Position numbers and translations under genes: made by a program
Notes under the pieces: model-generated
Databases searched by the model: none
What the model was told of the DNA's origin: nothing
The model's input: the letters and a program-made list of their open reading frames with translations, nothing else
Shown: piece by piece, positions 1-6,235 of the stretch
How the letters are laid out: each line of letters opens with the position of its first letter
How positions within the stretch are numbered: position 1 is the stretch's first letter
Virus record (IMG/VR): IMGVR_UViG_3300007511_000001
Coordinates: 124,001-188,000 of that record
Origin: a virus
Strand: one strand, 5' to 3'
DNA: 64,000 nt

Positions 1-11
1 CCGCATATTGA

Positions 12-1397
12 TTAACTATTTATTCTAGCGCGTACTTCTTCGAAAGTAGTGGGATTAACTACTTTACCGTTCTCGAATACTGTCTGTAAAAGATCCGGTG
101 CCGCTGGAAAAGAATCTTCAGGTTCGGTTGTGTATGTACTATCGCCGGTTAGCATGAGTTTCAGACGACCTCGTTTGGAATTCTTAGAAGCCATTGTCTT
201 TGGCTCTTTGTAGATATCGCGGTGTTCACCATCAACGACAGCATCGCAGCATTTGAAAGCAAACTGGCAGGTATCGCGATCAAACTTTTGCAGTAAACCG
301 CCGCCGGAACCAAAAGCTATATTATCAGCTGAGAATTTTTCAGCTTTCATAGCTGATAGGATTGTCCTGATCATTTCGCGGTCAATTCCATCGCCTTGGA
401 TAATACGCACGTGTGGATCCAAAACACGATAACCCTTATCGTTGGTAGTTCCCCCGAAACGCTCCCAAAGAATACGTAGTACATTGAGTACCACTGTAGG
501 AGGATCACCGCTATCCGGACGTATCACAAGAGTGCCCTCGCGTGAAAGAACTTCTTCTTTCAATGCTGTTCCCCAAAGATTACGACAGGCATTGTAGATA
601 TCGTATTGATCCGAAACACAGGCTACCAGGCCGGTTGGGTACTTTACCAGCATGTTGCGGAAGGCCTCTACTTCGCCGTCTTTGAGCCAAGCTGTCATAG
701 TACTATGTTCTGAGGCAGGAATAGAGAACCCGATTTCTTTGTACTTGCCGTCATAATACTCGTTGGCAAAATGAAGCGCTGGTAGGGTGTCTGTCCCCAA
801 GAAGCTGGTCAAATGTGCCATACCGCCTATACCGGCTTGTTCCATGCAGGTTACCCCGCGACAACCGAAATCATGTAATTTGAAGCCGATTGTTTCTGGG
901 GTGCCCGTGGCTTCCAGGAATTCAAGAATGATTTTCTTGCATTCGTAAGAGTTTGTTGCTATTGTGGTTGGATACCATGTTTGTACTAGCAACGTCTCCA
1001 AATAATTTGTTAACCAATAGAATTCCGGGTCGGTATTTTCAACTGTCATCAAAACATTCCTTATAGGGATCTTAGTGCCCTCTGGAACAGCTTTAATACG
1101 GATAGGCAAAATACCACCATGCTTTTCATATAGATGTCCCCAGCCCGCCAGATTAAACAACTCTTTGTTGCCGAAATGGTGGCCAGCGATAGTCTCTGCT
1201 TCCAGTACATCACTCGGGGTAAATGCTATGCCTTCAAAAAACCTTTTGATTATGTATTGAAGACCAAAAAAGATTGTTGCAGGGAATTCTCCTCCGCGCG
1301 ATTCGAAGTAAGAATACACCTGCTCGGTACATGGCGGATACTGGGGCCAGTGAGTCATTTTATAGCTGTCAGTCAGCATCAGAAGATTGTTCAGCAT
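12..1397 (-). CDS. nadV: Nicotinamide phosphoribosyltransferase (NAMPT/NadV)
   Basis: Predicted to make NMN from nicotinamide and PRPP, the first step of two-step NAD salvage. The 461-residue length is that of the family. Visible family motifs are ESRGG near residue 32, HDFGCRG, IPASEHSTM, RPDSGDPP near 291 (phosphate/PRPP site), GDGID near 332 and FGSGGGLLQK. The ATG start has GGAGG nine bases upstream and lies inside the end of the NMNAT gene, so the two are translationally coupled. The downstream partner makes NAD from NMN, which completes the pathway. A further minus-strand ATG follows at base 6, so the operon probably continues beyond the window. Function is a confident family inference; the role in resisting NAD-depleting defences is inferred from described phage NAD-reconstitution pathways. 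Confidence 0.95.
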   Translation of the reverse strand: MLNNLLMLTDSYKMTHWPQYPPCTEQVYSYFESRGGEFPATIFFGLQYIIKRFFEGIAFTPSDVLEAETIAGHHFGNKELFNLAGWGHLYEKHGGILPIRIKAVPEGTKIPIRNVLMTVENTDPEFYWLTNYLETLLVQTWYPTTIATNSYECKKIILEFLEATGTPETIGFKLHDFGCRGVTCMEQAGIGGMAHLTSFLGTDTLPALHFANEYYDGKYKEIGFSIPASEHSTMTAWLKDGEVEAFRNMLVKYPTGLVACVSDQYDIYNACRNLWGTALKEEVLSREGTLVIRPDSGDPPTVVLNVLRILWERFGGTTNDKGYRVLDPHVRIIQGDGIDREMIRTILSAMKAEKFSADNIAFGSGGGLLQKFDRDTCQFAFKCCDAVVDGEHRDIYKEPKTMASKNSKRGRLKLMLTGDSTYTTEPEDSFPAAPDLLQTVFENGKVVNPTTFEEVRARINS

Positions 1398-2349
1398 TGT
1401 TTTCTTCCTCCAGTTTGAGATAATCTACCAAAGCGGCTTTTAACACGGTATGTGCAGGAACCATTTGCAATCCCACATGGTTATCTGTAAGATGTTTGAA
1501 GGGGATCCATTTTACTTCAACGATATCGTCAGCAAATTTAGCAGCACCATATAAATAATCTACGGCAAAGAAAGCTGTTGTAACTTTATCGTCTTCGTTT
1601 TTATATCGCCAATCATCTATGAAATAGCTACCTATATAAGAAGGGGGTCCGAATTCCATGTCATAGGCAGTTTCTTCCCTGGCTTCACGTCTGGCAGCTT
1701 CTTCGAAAGATTCTCCTGGATCTACATGGCCGCCTATAAAACGCCAACCTTTTTCCCCCTCTTTTCTGCCAAGCAGCACTTCTTCCTTATTCCGATTCAG
1801 TATGGCTATGTCAACTGTGGAAATTACAGCAGGAAATTTATTACGAGTTGCCCAGACTACTCCGGCTCTAAATTCTGGAGTATCGATTACTCTATTACCA
1901 AGTCTATTCCTCAGCTCGGTACCTCGGTACTCTTTAACATATTCCCGGGGTACCAGTTCTTGTGTTGGGTATTTGCCGGAATAGTGCGCTATGAAAGAGT
2001 CTGTACCGCCGTACAGTAAAGCAGTTTGTCTTGGCCCTAGCAAATGATGTATCCCCGCGTCTAGCGATATAGACCAGGTTTCATCGCTGAGACAATCAGA
2101 AATAGGACAAATAGCCATTTTTGAAAAGTCTTCTGGGAAGCTGCTGGCAATCATTTGTTGCCTACTCATGTAATCTAGTGGATTTCTGGAGGTTGTTGGC
2201 TGATGGCCTATGCCTAGAAATATGATGACCTTATCATGGCGATCCAATACTGTCTGTATTAAATCTTTGTGGACTCTGGTCAACTCATGTACTTGGAATC
2301 GACCTACAATCACTCCTACATCAGCTTCTTGTATGGATTTATTTTCCAT
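1369..2349 (-). CDS. nadM: Bifunctional NMN adenylyltransferase / Nudix hydrolase
   Basis: The N-terminal half is a nucleotidyltransferase of the NMNAT type: GRFQVHELTRVH near the start (the usual HxGH appears as TRVH) and a YRGTELR motif corresponding to the ISxTxxR region. The C-terminal half carries a full Nudix box (GHVDPGE, then REAREET, about residues 205-230). It should join NMN and ATP to NAD, while the Nudix domain may cleave ADP-ribose or related dinucleotides. An upstream in-frame ATG exists at 2361, but GGAGGT lies five bases before the ATG at 2349 and overlaps the first one, so 2349 is preferred (326 aa). It overlaps NAMPT downstream and the HAD gene upstream, so it is part of one operon. 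Confidence 0.92.
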   Translation of the reverse strand: MENKSIQEADVGVIVGRFQVHELTRVHKDLIQTVLDRHDKVIIFLGIGHQPTTSRNPLDYMSRQQMIASSFPEDFSKMAICPISDCLSDETWSISLDAGIHHLLGPRQTALLYGGTDSFIAHYSGKYPTQELVPREYVKEYRGTELRNRLGNRVIDTPEFRAGVVWATRNKFPAVISTVDIAILNRNKEEVLLGRKEGEKGWRFIGGHVDPGESFEEAARREAREETAYDMEFGPPSYIGSYFIDDWRYKNEDDKVTTAFFAVDYLYGAAKFADDIVEVKWIPFKHLTDNHVGLQMVPAHTVLKAALVDYLKLEEENNAEQSSDAD

Positions 2350-2743
2350 TTTTACCTCCATTTAGTAACAGGAATATTGTTTCTTGACTATCTATAAAAG
2401 GAGCGTATTCGGGGGAGTTATCTATCAATATACCTACCTTGAATTCTTTGCATAGCTCCCCTTTAGACTTCCACCAGGTTTCATCGTCTGTCCACCAGGT
2501 CCCTTTCTCATCTAGTTTCATTACGGCATTTTTATAGTGCAAATAGTCTACGATGGAAATTACATGATCAAAATGTATTCCTCTCTTGTACCCATATTTT
2601 TCCAACTTGCGAACAACGTCGGGTCTGGGCGGTCCCGACATGATAGATATATCTATCCCGTTGTCTTTTAAAAGTGCCATTATTGGCTGGAAAATGTTGG
2701 GATATTCTGTTAACACCCCGTGCATGTCGAAAGCTATGTGCAT
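2339..2743 (-). CDS. HAD-superfamily phosphatase-like protein
   Basis: 134 residues. The N-terminus FDMHGVLTEY resembles HAD motif I, with D6 and a His at the position usually held by the second Asp. MSGPP fits motif II (Ser/Thr) and DNSPEY fits the late acidic motif. There is no clear cap domain, so it is a compact HAD like small nucleotidases or polynucleotide-kinase phosphatase domains. GAGGT precedes the ATG closely. It overlaps the NMNAT gene, which suggests a substrate in nucleotide or NAD metabolism, but that is inference. The D-to-H change could alter or abolish the phosphatase step. Confidence 0.7.
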   Translation of the reverse strand: MHIAFDMHGVLTEYPNIFQPIMALLKDNGIDISIMSGPPRPDVVRKLEKYGYKRGIHFDHVISIVDYLHYKNAVMKLDEKGTWWTDDETWWKSKGELCKEFKVGILIDNSPEYAPFIDSQETIFLLLNGGKNGK

Positions 2744-2754
2744 GATTACCTCAT

Positions 2755-3252
2755 TTATAAATAACCCTCTGCTATCCTTTTTATATTTTCAACGTGTTCG
2801 TCTAAAGTAGTTGCTATATTCGCTGCAGTTTTTTTATTGACGAGATCAACTTGTATTCTAACGTCTTGTTCCCTAAGGTAGCCAGGTTCTATGCCAATGG
2901 TGACAATATCTGGTACCCAAGAATTATATAGACCCGCAATTGCTAGGTTTCGTCCTAGTTCGTACATGCATATAGGTTGAACAGACGCGCTGTTAACAAA
3001 CCACATGCTGAAGATATCACAGCTATTTATTGCCTGAAATTCCCATTCTACCTGTTCTCTAGCGGCTGATGGATCATCTATAGGAAAATTTTTTCTCCTT
3101 GGATTGAGCAAAAGCATATCTTCGTCTTTTAATTTTTCTACAACTTCATCTTGCCATGTCGGGCAGTTTGTTATTCCGCCGGCTAAAAATACAACCGGTA
3201 TACTAAATTCATACCTGTCTTTTATAGAGTCAGGTGCTGTTATTAATTTCAT
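2755..3252 (-). CDS. Nucleoside 2-deoxyribosyltransferase-like protein
   Basis: 165 residues. VFLAGGITNCPTWQ at the N-terminus, LLNPRR, the acidic stretch REQVEWEFQAI and QPICMYELG match the nucleoside 2-deoxyribosyltransferase-like fold (base-ribose bond chemistry on nucleosides or nucleotides), where an early Gly-rich loop and a Glu in the ELG segment act. The exact substrate cannot be read. It lies 11 bases upstream of the HAD gene in the same direction as the NAD genes, so it may process bases or nucleotides for that pathway. AGGAAA precedes the start. Confidence 0.75.
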   Translation of the reverse strand: MKLITAPDSIKDRYEFSIPVVFLAGGITNCPTWQDEVVEKLKDEDMLLLNPRRKNFPIDDPSAAREQVEWEFQAINSCDIFSMWFVNSASVQPICMYELGRNLAIAGLYNSWVPDIVTIGIEPGYLREQDVRIQVDLVNKKTAANIATTLDEHVENIKRIAEGYL

Positions 3253-3263
3253 TTAAATTTTCC

Positions 3264-3596
3264 TTATAAAGCCATAACCAAAGCTATCCATACTATATGT
3301 AATAACTGATCTGTTACTATGTACCCTAGTGGGAACATTGGGTGATCTTCCTTCAGGAAGTTTTTTCTATTAAAAGTTCGTAACCACCAGGATACGAATT
3401 GTGTTCTGTCTATTGCGTAGTGTTGTACTGCTATTAGCAAAAATTTCCACCATACCATTCCGGGAACTAGTAAGAATAAAACCATATATATGCACACATG
3501 GCGCAAACATATCAAGGTACTTTCTTTTTTTGCTAAAGCGGTGCCATCGCCTTGAAACAGCCAATCGCCAATAAAGTGTGCTAATAACCAATGCAT
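3264..3596 (-). CDS. DUF3307-like integral membrane protein
   Basis: 110 residues with three or four hydrophobic segments. The N-terminal AHFIGDWLFQ with H7 and D11, later QHYAIDRTQF and a C-terminal TDQLLHIVW with a further D and H resemble the DUF3307 membrane family, in which conserved His and Asp lie within membrane helices. Biochemical function of that family is unknown to me. It starts 4 bases after the upstream small gene and its AGGAG site lies inside that gene's end. It follows the NAD and nucleotide genes' direction and probably shares their transcript. Confidence 0.65.
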   Translation of the reverse strand: MHWLLAHFIGDWLFQGDGTALAKKESTLICLRHVCIYMVLFLLVPGMVWWKFLLIAVQHYAIDRTQFVSWWLRTFNRKNFLKEDHPMFPLGYIVTDQLLHIVWIALVMAL

Positions 3597-3597
3597 T

Positions 3598-3732
3598 TTA
3601 CTCTCCTATATTGTCTCTGAGCTCCTCATTTAAATTGAATACATGGGTTTCCTTCAATTCATATTCAACGATCTCACAAGATTCATATATACGTCTTCTA
3701 CGATTATTAGGACCTAAATATTTTCTTAACAT
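3598..3732 (-). CDS. Small basic hypothetical protein (44 aa)
   Basis: A 44-residue reading frame starting MLRKYLGPNNRRRR and ending NIGE. It fills the space between the DUF3307-like gene and the 47-residue gene, overlapping the latter by 26 bases and ending one base before the ATG of the former. Its end supplies that gene's AGGAG site, an arrangement typical of coupled phage genes. It has no clear Shine-Dalgarno site of its own, so it is only moderately supported. I do not recognise it. Confidence 0.45.
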   Translation of the reverse strand: MLRKYLGPNNRRRRIYESCEIVEYELKETHVFNLNEELRDNIGE

Positions 3733-3850
3733 AGAAAGGTGACTTCTTTAATGGTCCGAATCTCCAAGTTTTGCCACCCTTGGTAAAGCGTGGGTAACTT
3801 CCCCCGTTAGAAAATTTACCCTCTGGGTTTCTTATTTTATATAATTTCAT
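3707..3850 (-). CDS. Small basic hypothetical protein (47 aa)
   Basis: The frame is open from 3904, but AGGAG lies about eight bases before the ATG at 3850, and the upstream part overlaps a transcription terminator, so 3850 is chosen. The product (MKLYKIRNPEGKFS start, 47 residues) is Lys/Arg and Gly rich with aromatic residues, like small nucleic-acid-binding or structural phage proteins. No family is recognised. It is the first gene after the terminator of the SPFH group. Confidence 0.6.
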   Translation of the reverse strand: MKLYKIRNPEGKFSNGGSYPRFTKGGKTWRFGPLKKSPFYVKKIFRS

Positions 3851-3867
3851 TTTTATGCTCCTAGAAT

Positions 3868-3897
3868 AAAAAAAAGCCCGCCGTATTGACGGGCTTT
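3868..3897 (-). terminator. Rho-independent terminator after the SPFH gene
   Basis: An AAGCCCG/CGGGCTT stem with a nine-base loop is followed on the minus strand by a run of eight Us. It lies 33 bases after the stop of the SPFH gene and before the start of the next small gene. It therefore ends the SPFH operon. Confidence 0.9.
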
Positions 3898-3929
3898 CGA
3901 TCATATCATCTCGGCAATAAACCTAATAT

Positions 3930-5216
3930 TTAAGGTTTAATACCGGTTTCACGGGAAGATGGACGAGTATCAACTTCAAAAGCTCCCATTACTTCTGCCA
4001 TCTTGAGATCAAGTAATCCCTGGATAGAAGCATCGTACGGAGCTACGCCACCGGAACCGTCGTCAGTAGCAGTTCCTCCTGCAAAGAAGTAGGTAGGTAC
4101 GGGACGATAACGAACCGCCTCGGCATTTGCCAGGCCTACTGTTTCCAGCGTTTTCATCTTAAGCTCGAATCCGCCATCAGCATAGAATACAGAACGACGA
4201 TAATTAGCATCGGCGGCTGCTTCCATGTCGCGTGCTTTCTTGTAGTTGCGAGCTTCTTCAACACGGATTTCAGCAACCGAGCGTTTACGTGCAGCTTCAA
4301 TAGTAGCAGTGAGTGAATCAACACGGGCCTGTTCAATCACCGGTGCAAGTTCTTGTAGCTTAGCATACCGAGCTTCCGTAACCGCTTTGCGGCCCTGGAA
4401 CTCGGCACGTTCAGCTTCAGACTTGGCAAGCTCAGATTGCGCCCGGGCTGTTTGGATTTCAGAATTAATCTGTTTCTGTCTATCCTGTTGGGCCTCGACG
4501 CGGGCGTCATATTTAAACTGTTCAATGTTGAACATGTCTGCCATTATACCATAGGTATCAAAAATACCAGTAGTTGATCTCAGCGGGGTTATGCCGTCGT
4601 CTGCGTATAAAATACGAGCTACAGTACGTTTCTGGGTTTTAGGCGGAGACATGGTAGAATCCACCACAACACGTTCGTTGGTTTCATATTGATAGTCACC
4701 GTATAGCAACTGATCGATACATAATTCGTAGAACCGTTGGCGACCATCGCCTTGCCAGGTTTCGCGAGCTTCAAAGACCGGACCTGTTTTCTTGATAGCA
4801 TTAATAAGACGCGGGTGGATCATGTTTTGCGATAGATCTTCAATGCCGGTAAAATTATGCTCTGTTCGCAGTTGTAACCGCTGCAGATTATTTGTAGGCA
4901 GGATAATACGAAGATTTCCTAACAAATCGGCAGTGGTAGCATCGTTGAAGCGGGCAACAGGTTTCTGCCGTCCTTCCTGAATGAAGTTATGAGTGTAGTT
5001 TTTAGGCCACTTATCCTGTATTTCCAGGAAATTCACATAAAATCCAGGTTGGTCATATACTTTCATATTACCAGTGTACATCTGCTGAGTAACATGATAG
5101 GTGCCAGATTCTACGCTGTTAGCACCCTTTACCAGGGCCCAAATGGCCAACAATAGTACCACAGCTACAAGACCAGTTAAAACCTTTTTCCACAAAGGTT
5201 TACTTGTGCTTGACAT
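3930..5216 (-). CDS. SPFH/prohibitin-domain membrane protein
   Basis: 428 residues. One transmembrane helix at about residues 10-30 (VLTGLVAVVLLLAIWALV) is followed by an SPFH/band-7-like region (about 35-220) beginning GTYHVTQQMYTGNMKVYDQPG, then a long Ala/Glu/Arg-rich coiled coil (about 230-345) and a Gly-rich tail. This is the layout of stomatin, prohibitin and flotillin proteins, which build ring scaffolds on membranes and often hold proteases. GGAGG precedes the ATG. It overlaps a small membrane coiled-coil gene upstream and ends at a strong terminator. A phage role in membrane organisation, lysis timing or superinfection is inference. Confidence 0.85.
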   Translation of the reverse strand: MSSTSKPLWKKVLTGLVAVVLLLAIWALVKGANSVESGTYHVTQQMYTGNMKVYDQPGFYVNFLEIQDKWPKNYTHNFIQEGRQKPVARFNDATTADLLGNLRIILPTNNLQRLQLRTEHNFTGIEDLSQNMIHPRLINAIKKTGPVFEARETWQGDGRQRFYELCIDQLLYGDYQYETNERVVVDSTMSPPKTQKRTVARILYADDGITPLRSTTGIFDTYGIMADMFNIEQFKYDARVEAQQDRQKQINSEIQTARAQSELAKSEAERAEFQGRKAVTEARYAKLQELAPVIEQARVDSLTATIEAARKRSVAEIRVEEARNYKKARDMEAAADANYRRSVFYADGGFELKMKTLETVGLANAEAVRYRPVPTYFFAGGTATDDGSGGVAPYDASIQGLLDLKMAEVMGAFEVDTRPSSRETGIKP

Positions 5217-5472
5217 TTTTTTCCTCCAATTTTTCCGTTTGTTTTTCTACCTTTTCCGTTTGTTTGTCGGTGTTGATAATTTTTTCTGTCAGATCAAGTT
5301 CTTCTTCAGCATCTTTAAGGTGCTGTTCTTTATCTATCAGATCCTTTCGTTTATCCTTTACTATTTTATCTTTGGTTTTTCGTGTGGTTGTTTTACGGTT
5401 AAACACCCAGTAAAGAAGTAATAAGGCTGCAATTACTATTACTAGCCTTATTATCATAACTGCAACAATCAT
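5200..5472 (-). CDS. Single-pass membrane protein with coiled coil
   Basis: 90 residues: an N-terminal transmembrane helix (about residues 2-24, rich in Ile, Val and Leu) followed by a highly charged Lys/Glu coiled coil. AGGAG precedes the ATG. It overlaps the SPFH gene by 17 bases, so a membrane partnership with that protein is likely, though unproven. It could also be a spanin- or holin-like accessory, but it has no lipobox and is far from the endolysin. Confidence 0.65.
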   Translation of the reverse strand: MIVAVMIIRLVIVIAALLLLYWVFNRKTTTRKTKDKIVKDKRKDLIDKEQHLKDAEEELDLTEKIINTDKQTEKVEKQTEKLEEKNVKHK

Positions 5473-5678
5473 CTTTTCTCCTGCCTGTTGTTCTTTCTAC
5501 GTGACGGTTTTAATGAGTAGTTTGGAACAGGGTCAGTAAAATTTTTTATTTTAACCCTGTTAACCTCGGTACCGCTTTGAATAATAGCTCCGCATGTACT
5601 ACAAATATTGCTCCCGCATACATTGATCATATCCATAATAGCGCAGCATTCTGGGCATACGAACTTAGTTGTTTTCAC
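5469..5678 (-). CDS. Zinc-ribbon small protein
   Basis: 69 residues with a CPEC knuckle at the N-terminus, a second CSTC knuckle about 17 residues later and a basic tail, i.e. one zinc ribbon. The start is GTG at 5678 with GGGAGAA upstream. It overlaps the coiled-coil membrane gene by four bases and is the first gene of the SPFH operon. Zinc ribbons of this size bind nucleic acid or partner proteins; the target is unknown. Confidence 0.65.
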   Translation of the reverse strand: MKTTKFVCPECCAIMDMINVCGSNICSTCGAIIQSGTEVNRVKIKNFTDPVPNYSLKPSRRKNNRQEKR

Positions 5679-5696
5679 GTGCGTTCTCCCTGTTAT

Positions 5697-5721
5697 AAAA
5701 AAAGCCCGGAATCAACCGAGC
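5697..5721 (-). terminator. Rho-independent terminator
   Basis: In minus-strand RNA a GCUCGG/CCGGGC stem (one G-U pair) with a six-base loop is followed by seven Us. The wobble would be a mismatch on the plus strand, so the minus strand is the functional one. It lies between the 60-residue acidic gene and the zinc-ribbon gene. Confidence 0.75.
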
Positions 5722-5749
5722 AATAAATGTATTTAGACTTTAAACTATG

Positions 5750-5766
5750 TATCTTATACCATAATT
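5750..5766. promoter_or_regulatory. Recurrent intergenic motif, copy 1
   Basis: TATCTTATACCATAATT, identical over at least 15 bases to copies at 53194 and 60618, with partial copies at 18453 and 45858. On the minus strand it reads TGGTATAAG, like an extended -10 element. It lies between the end of the 60-residue gene and a terminator. Its role is unknown; see findings. Confidence 0.6.
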
Positions 5767-5776
5767 GAGGAGATAT

Positions 5777-5959
5777 TTAGTAGGGATTACCTAGCAACTC
5801 TACCGTGGGTATTATGAATTTAGACTCAAAAAAGTCGAATTCATCTTTTATGACTTCTAAATCATCTTTAGCTTTAATCATAAATTCTAATATAGGATCA
5901 CCTTCTTCTATATTAAAGTCTTCCTCTTCGCTAGCGTCGTATTCTATATATTTACCCAT
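5777..5959 (-). CDS. Small acidic hypothetical protein (60 aa)
   Basis: 60 residues, strongly acidic (DASEEEDFNIEEGDP near the N-terminus). Not recognised. The ATG directly abuts the U-run of the upstream terminator, with no Shine-Dalgarno site, so expression may depend on terminator read-through or the start may be wrong. Acidic small phage proteins are often host-enzyme inhibitors or DNA mimics, which here is only a possibility. Confidence 0.5.
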   Translation of the reverse strand: MGKYIEYDASEEEDFNIEEGDPILEFMIKAKDDLEVIKDEFDFFESKFIIPTVELLGNPY

Positions 5960-5988
5960 AAAAAAGATAGCCGGGGATACCCCGGCTA
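5958..5988 (-). terminator. Rho-independent terminator
   Basis: An AGCCGGGG/CCCCGGCT stem of eight pairs with a three-base loop is followed on the minus strand by AUCUUUUUU. It sits 11 bases after the stop of the 74-residue gene and ends the RNR transcript. Confidence 0.9.
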
Positions 5989-5998
5989 CTTATATTCG

Positions 5999-6223
5999 TT
6001 AACCTATTATTTGAGAATTGTCAAATATTAGTAGTTTTTCTGCTATATCGTTCCAATCAATTTCCTCATCGAAATCAGCAAGAGTGGGGACGTTGTCGTC
6101 AATAAAATCCTTAACTAACGCGGCTAAAAGCGTTGGTTCGAAATCGGATAACATTCGCATGTTATTGAGATTGTCCGGATAATTTTCTTTTAACTCATCG
6201 ATCACAACTTGTTCTAATTCCAT
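5999..6223 (-). CDS. Acidic hypothetical protein (74 aa)
   Basis: 74 residues, acidic, mostly helical by composition, with no recognised domain. GGAG lies seven bases before the ATG. It begins 12 bases after the RNR stop and is followed at once by a strong terminator, so it is the last gene of the RNR operon and may be an accessory to it (inference). Confidence 0.6.
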   Translation of the reverse strand: MELEQVVIDELKENYPDNLNNMRMLSDFEPTLLAALVKDFIDDNVPTLADFDEEIDWNDIAEKLLIFDNSQIIG

Positions 6224-6235
6224 TTGTAAACTCCT

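Noticed and set aside
3851-3904. Upstream extension of the 47-residue protein
   Set aside because: It lies over the SPFH terminator and lacks a ribosome site, whereas the ATG at 3850 has AGGAG.
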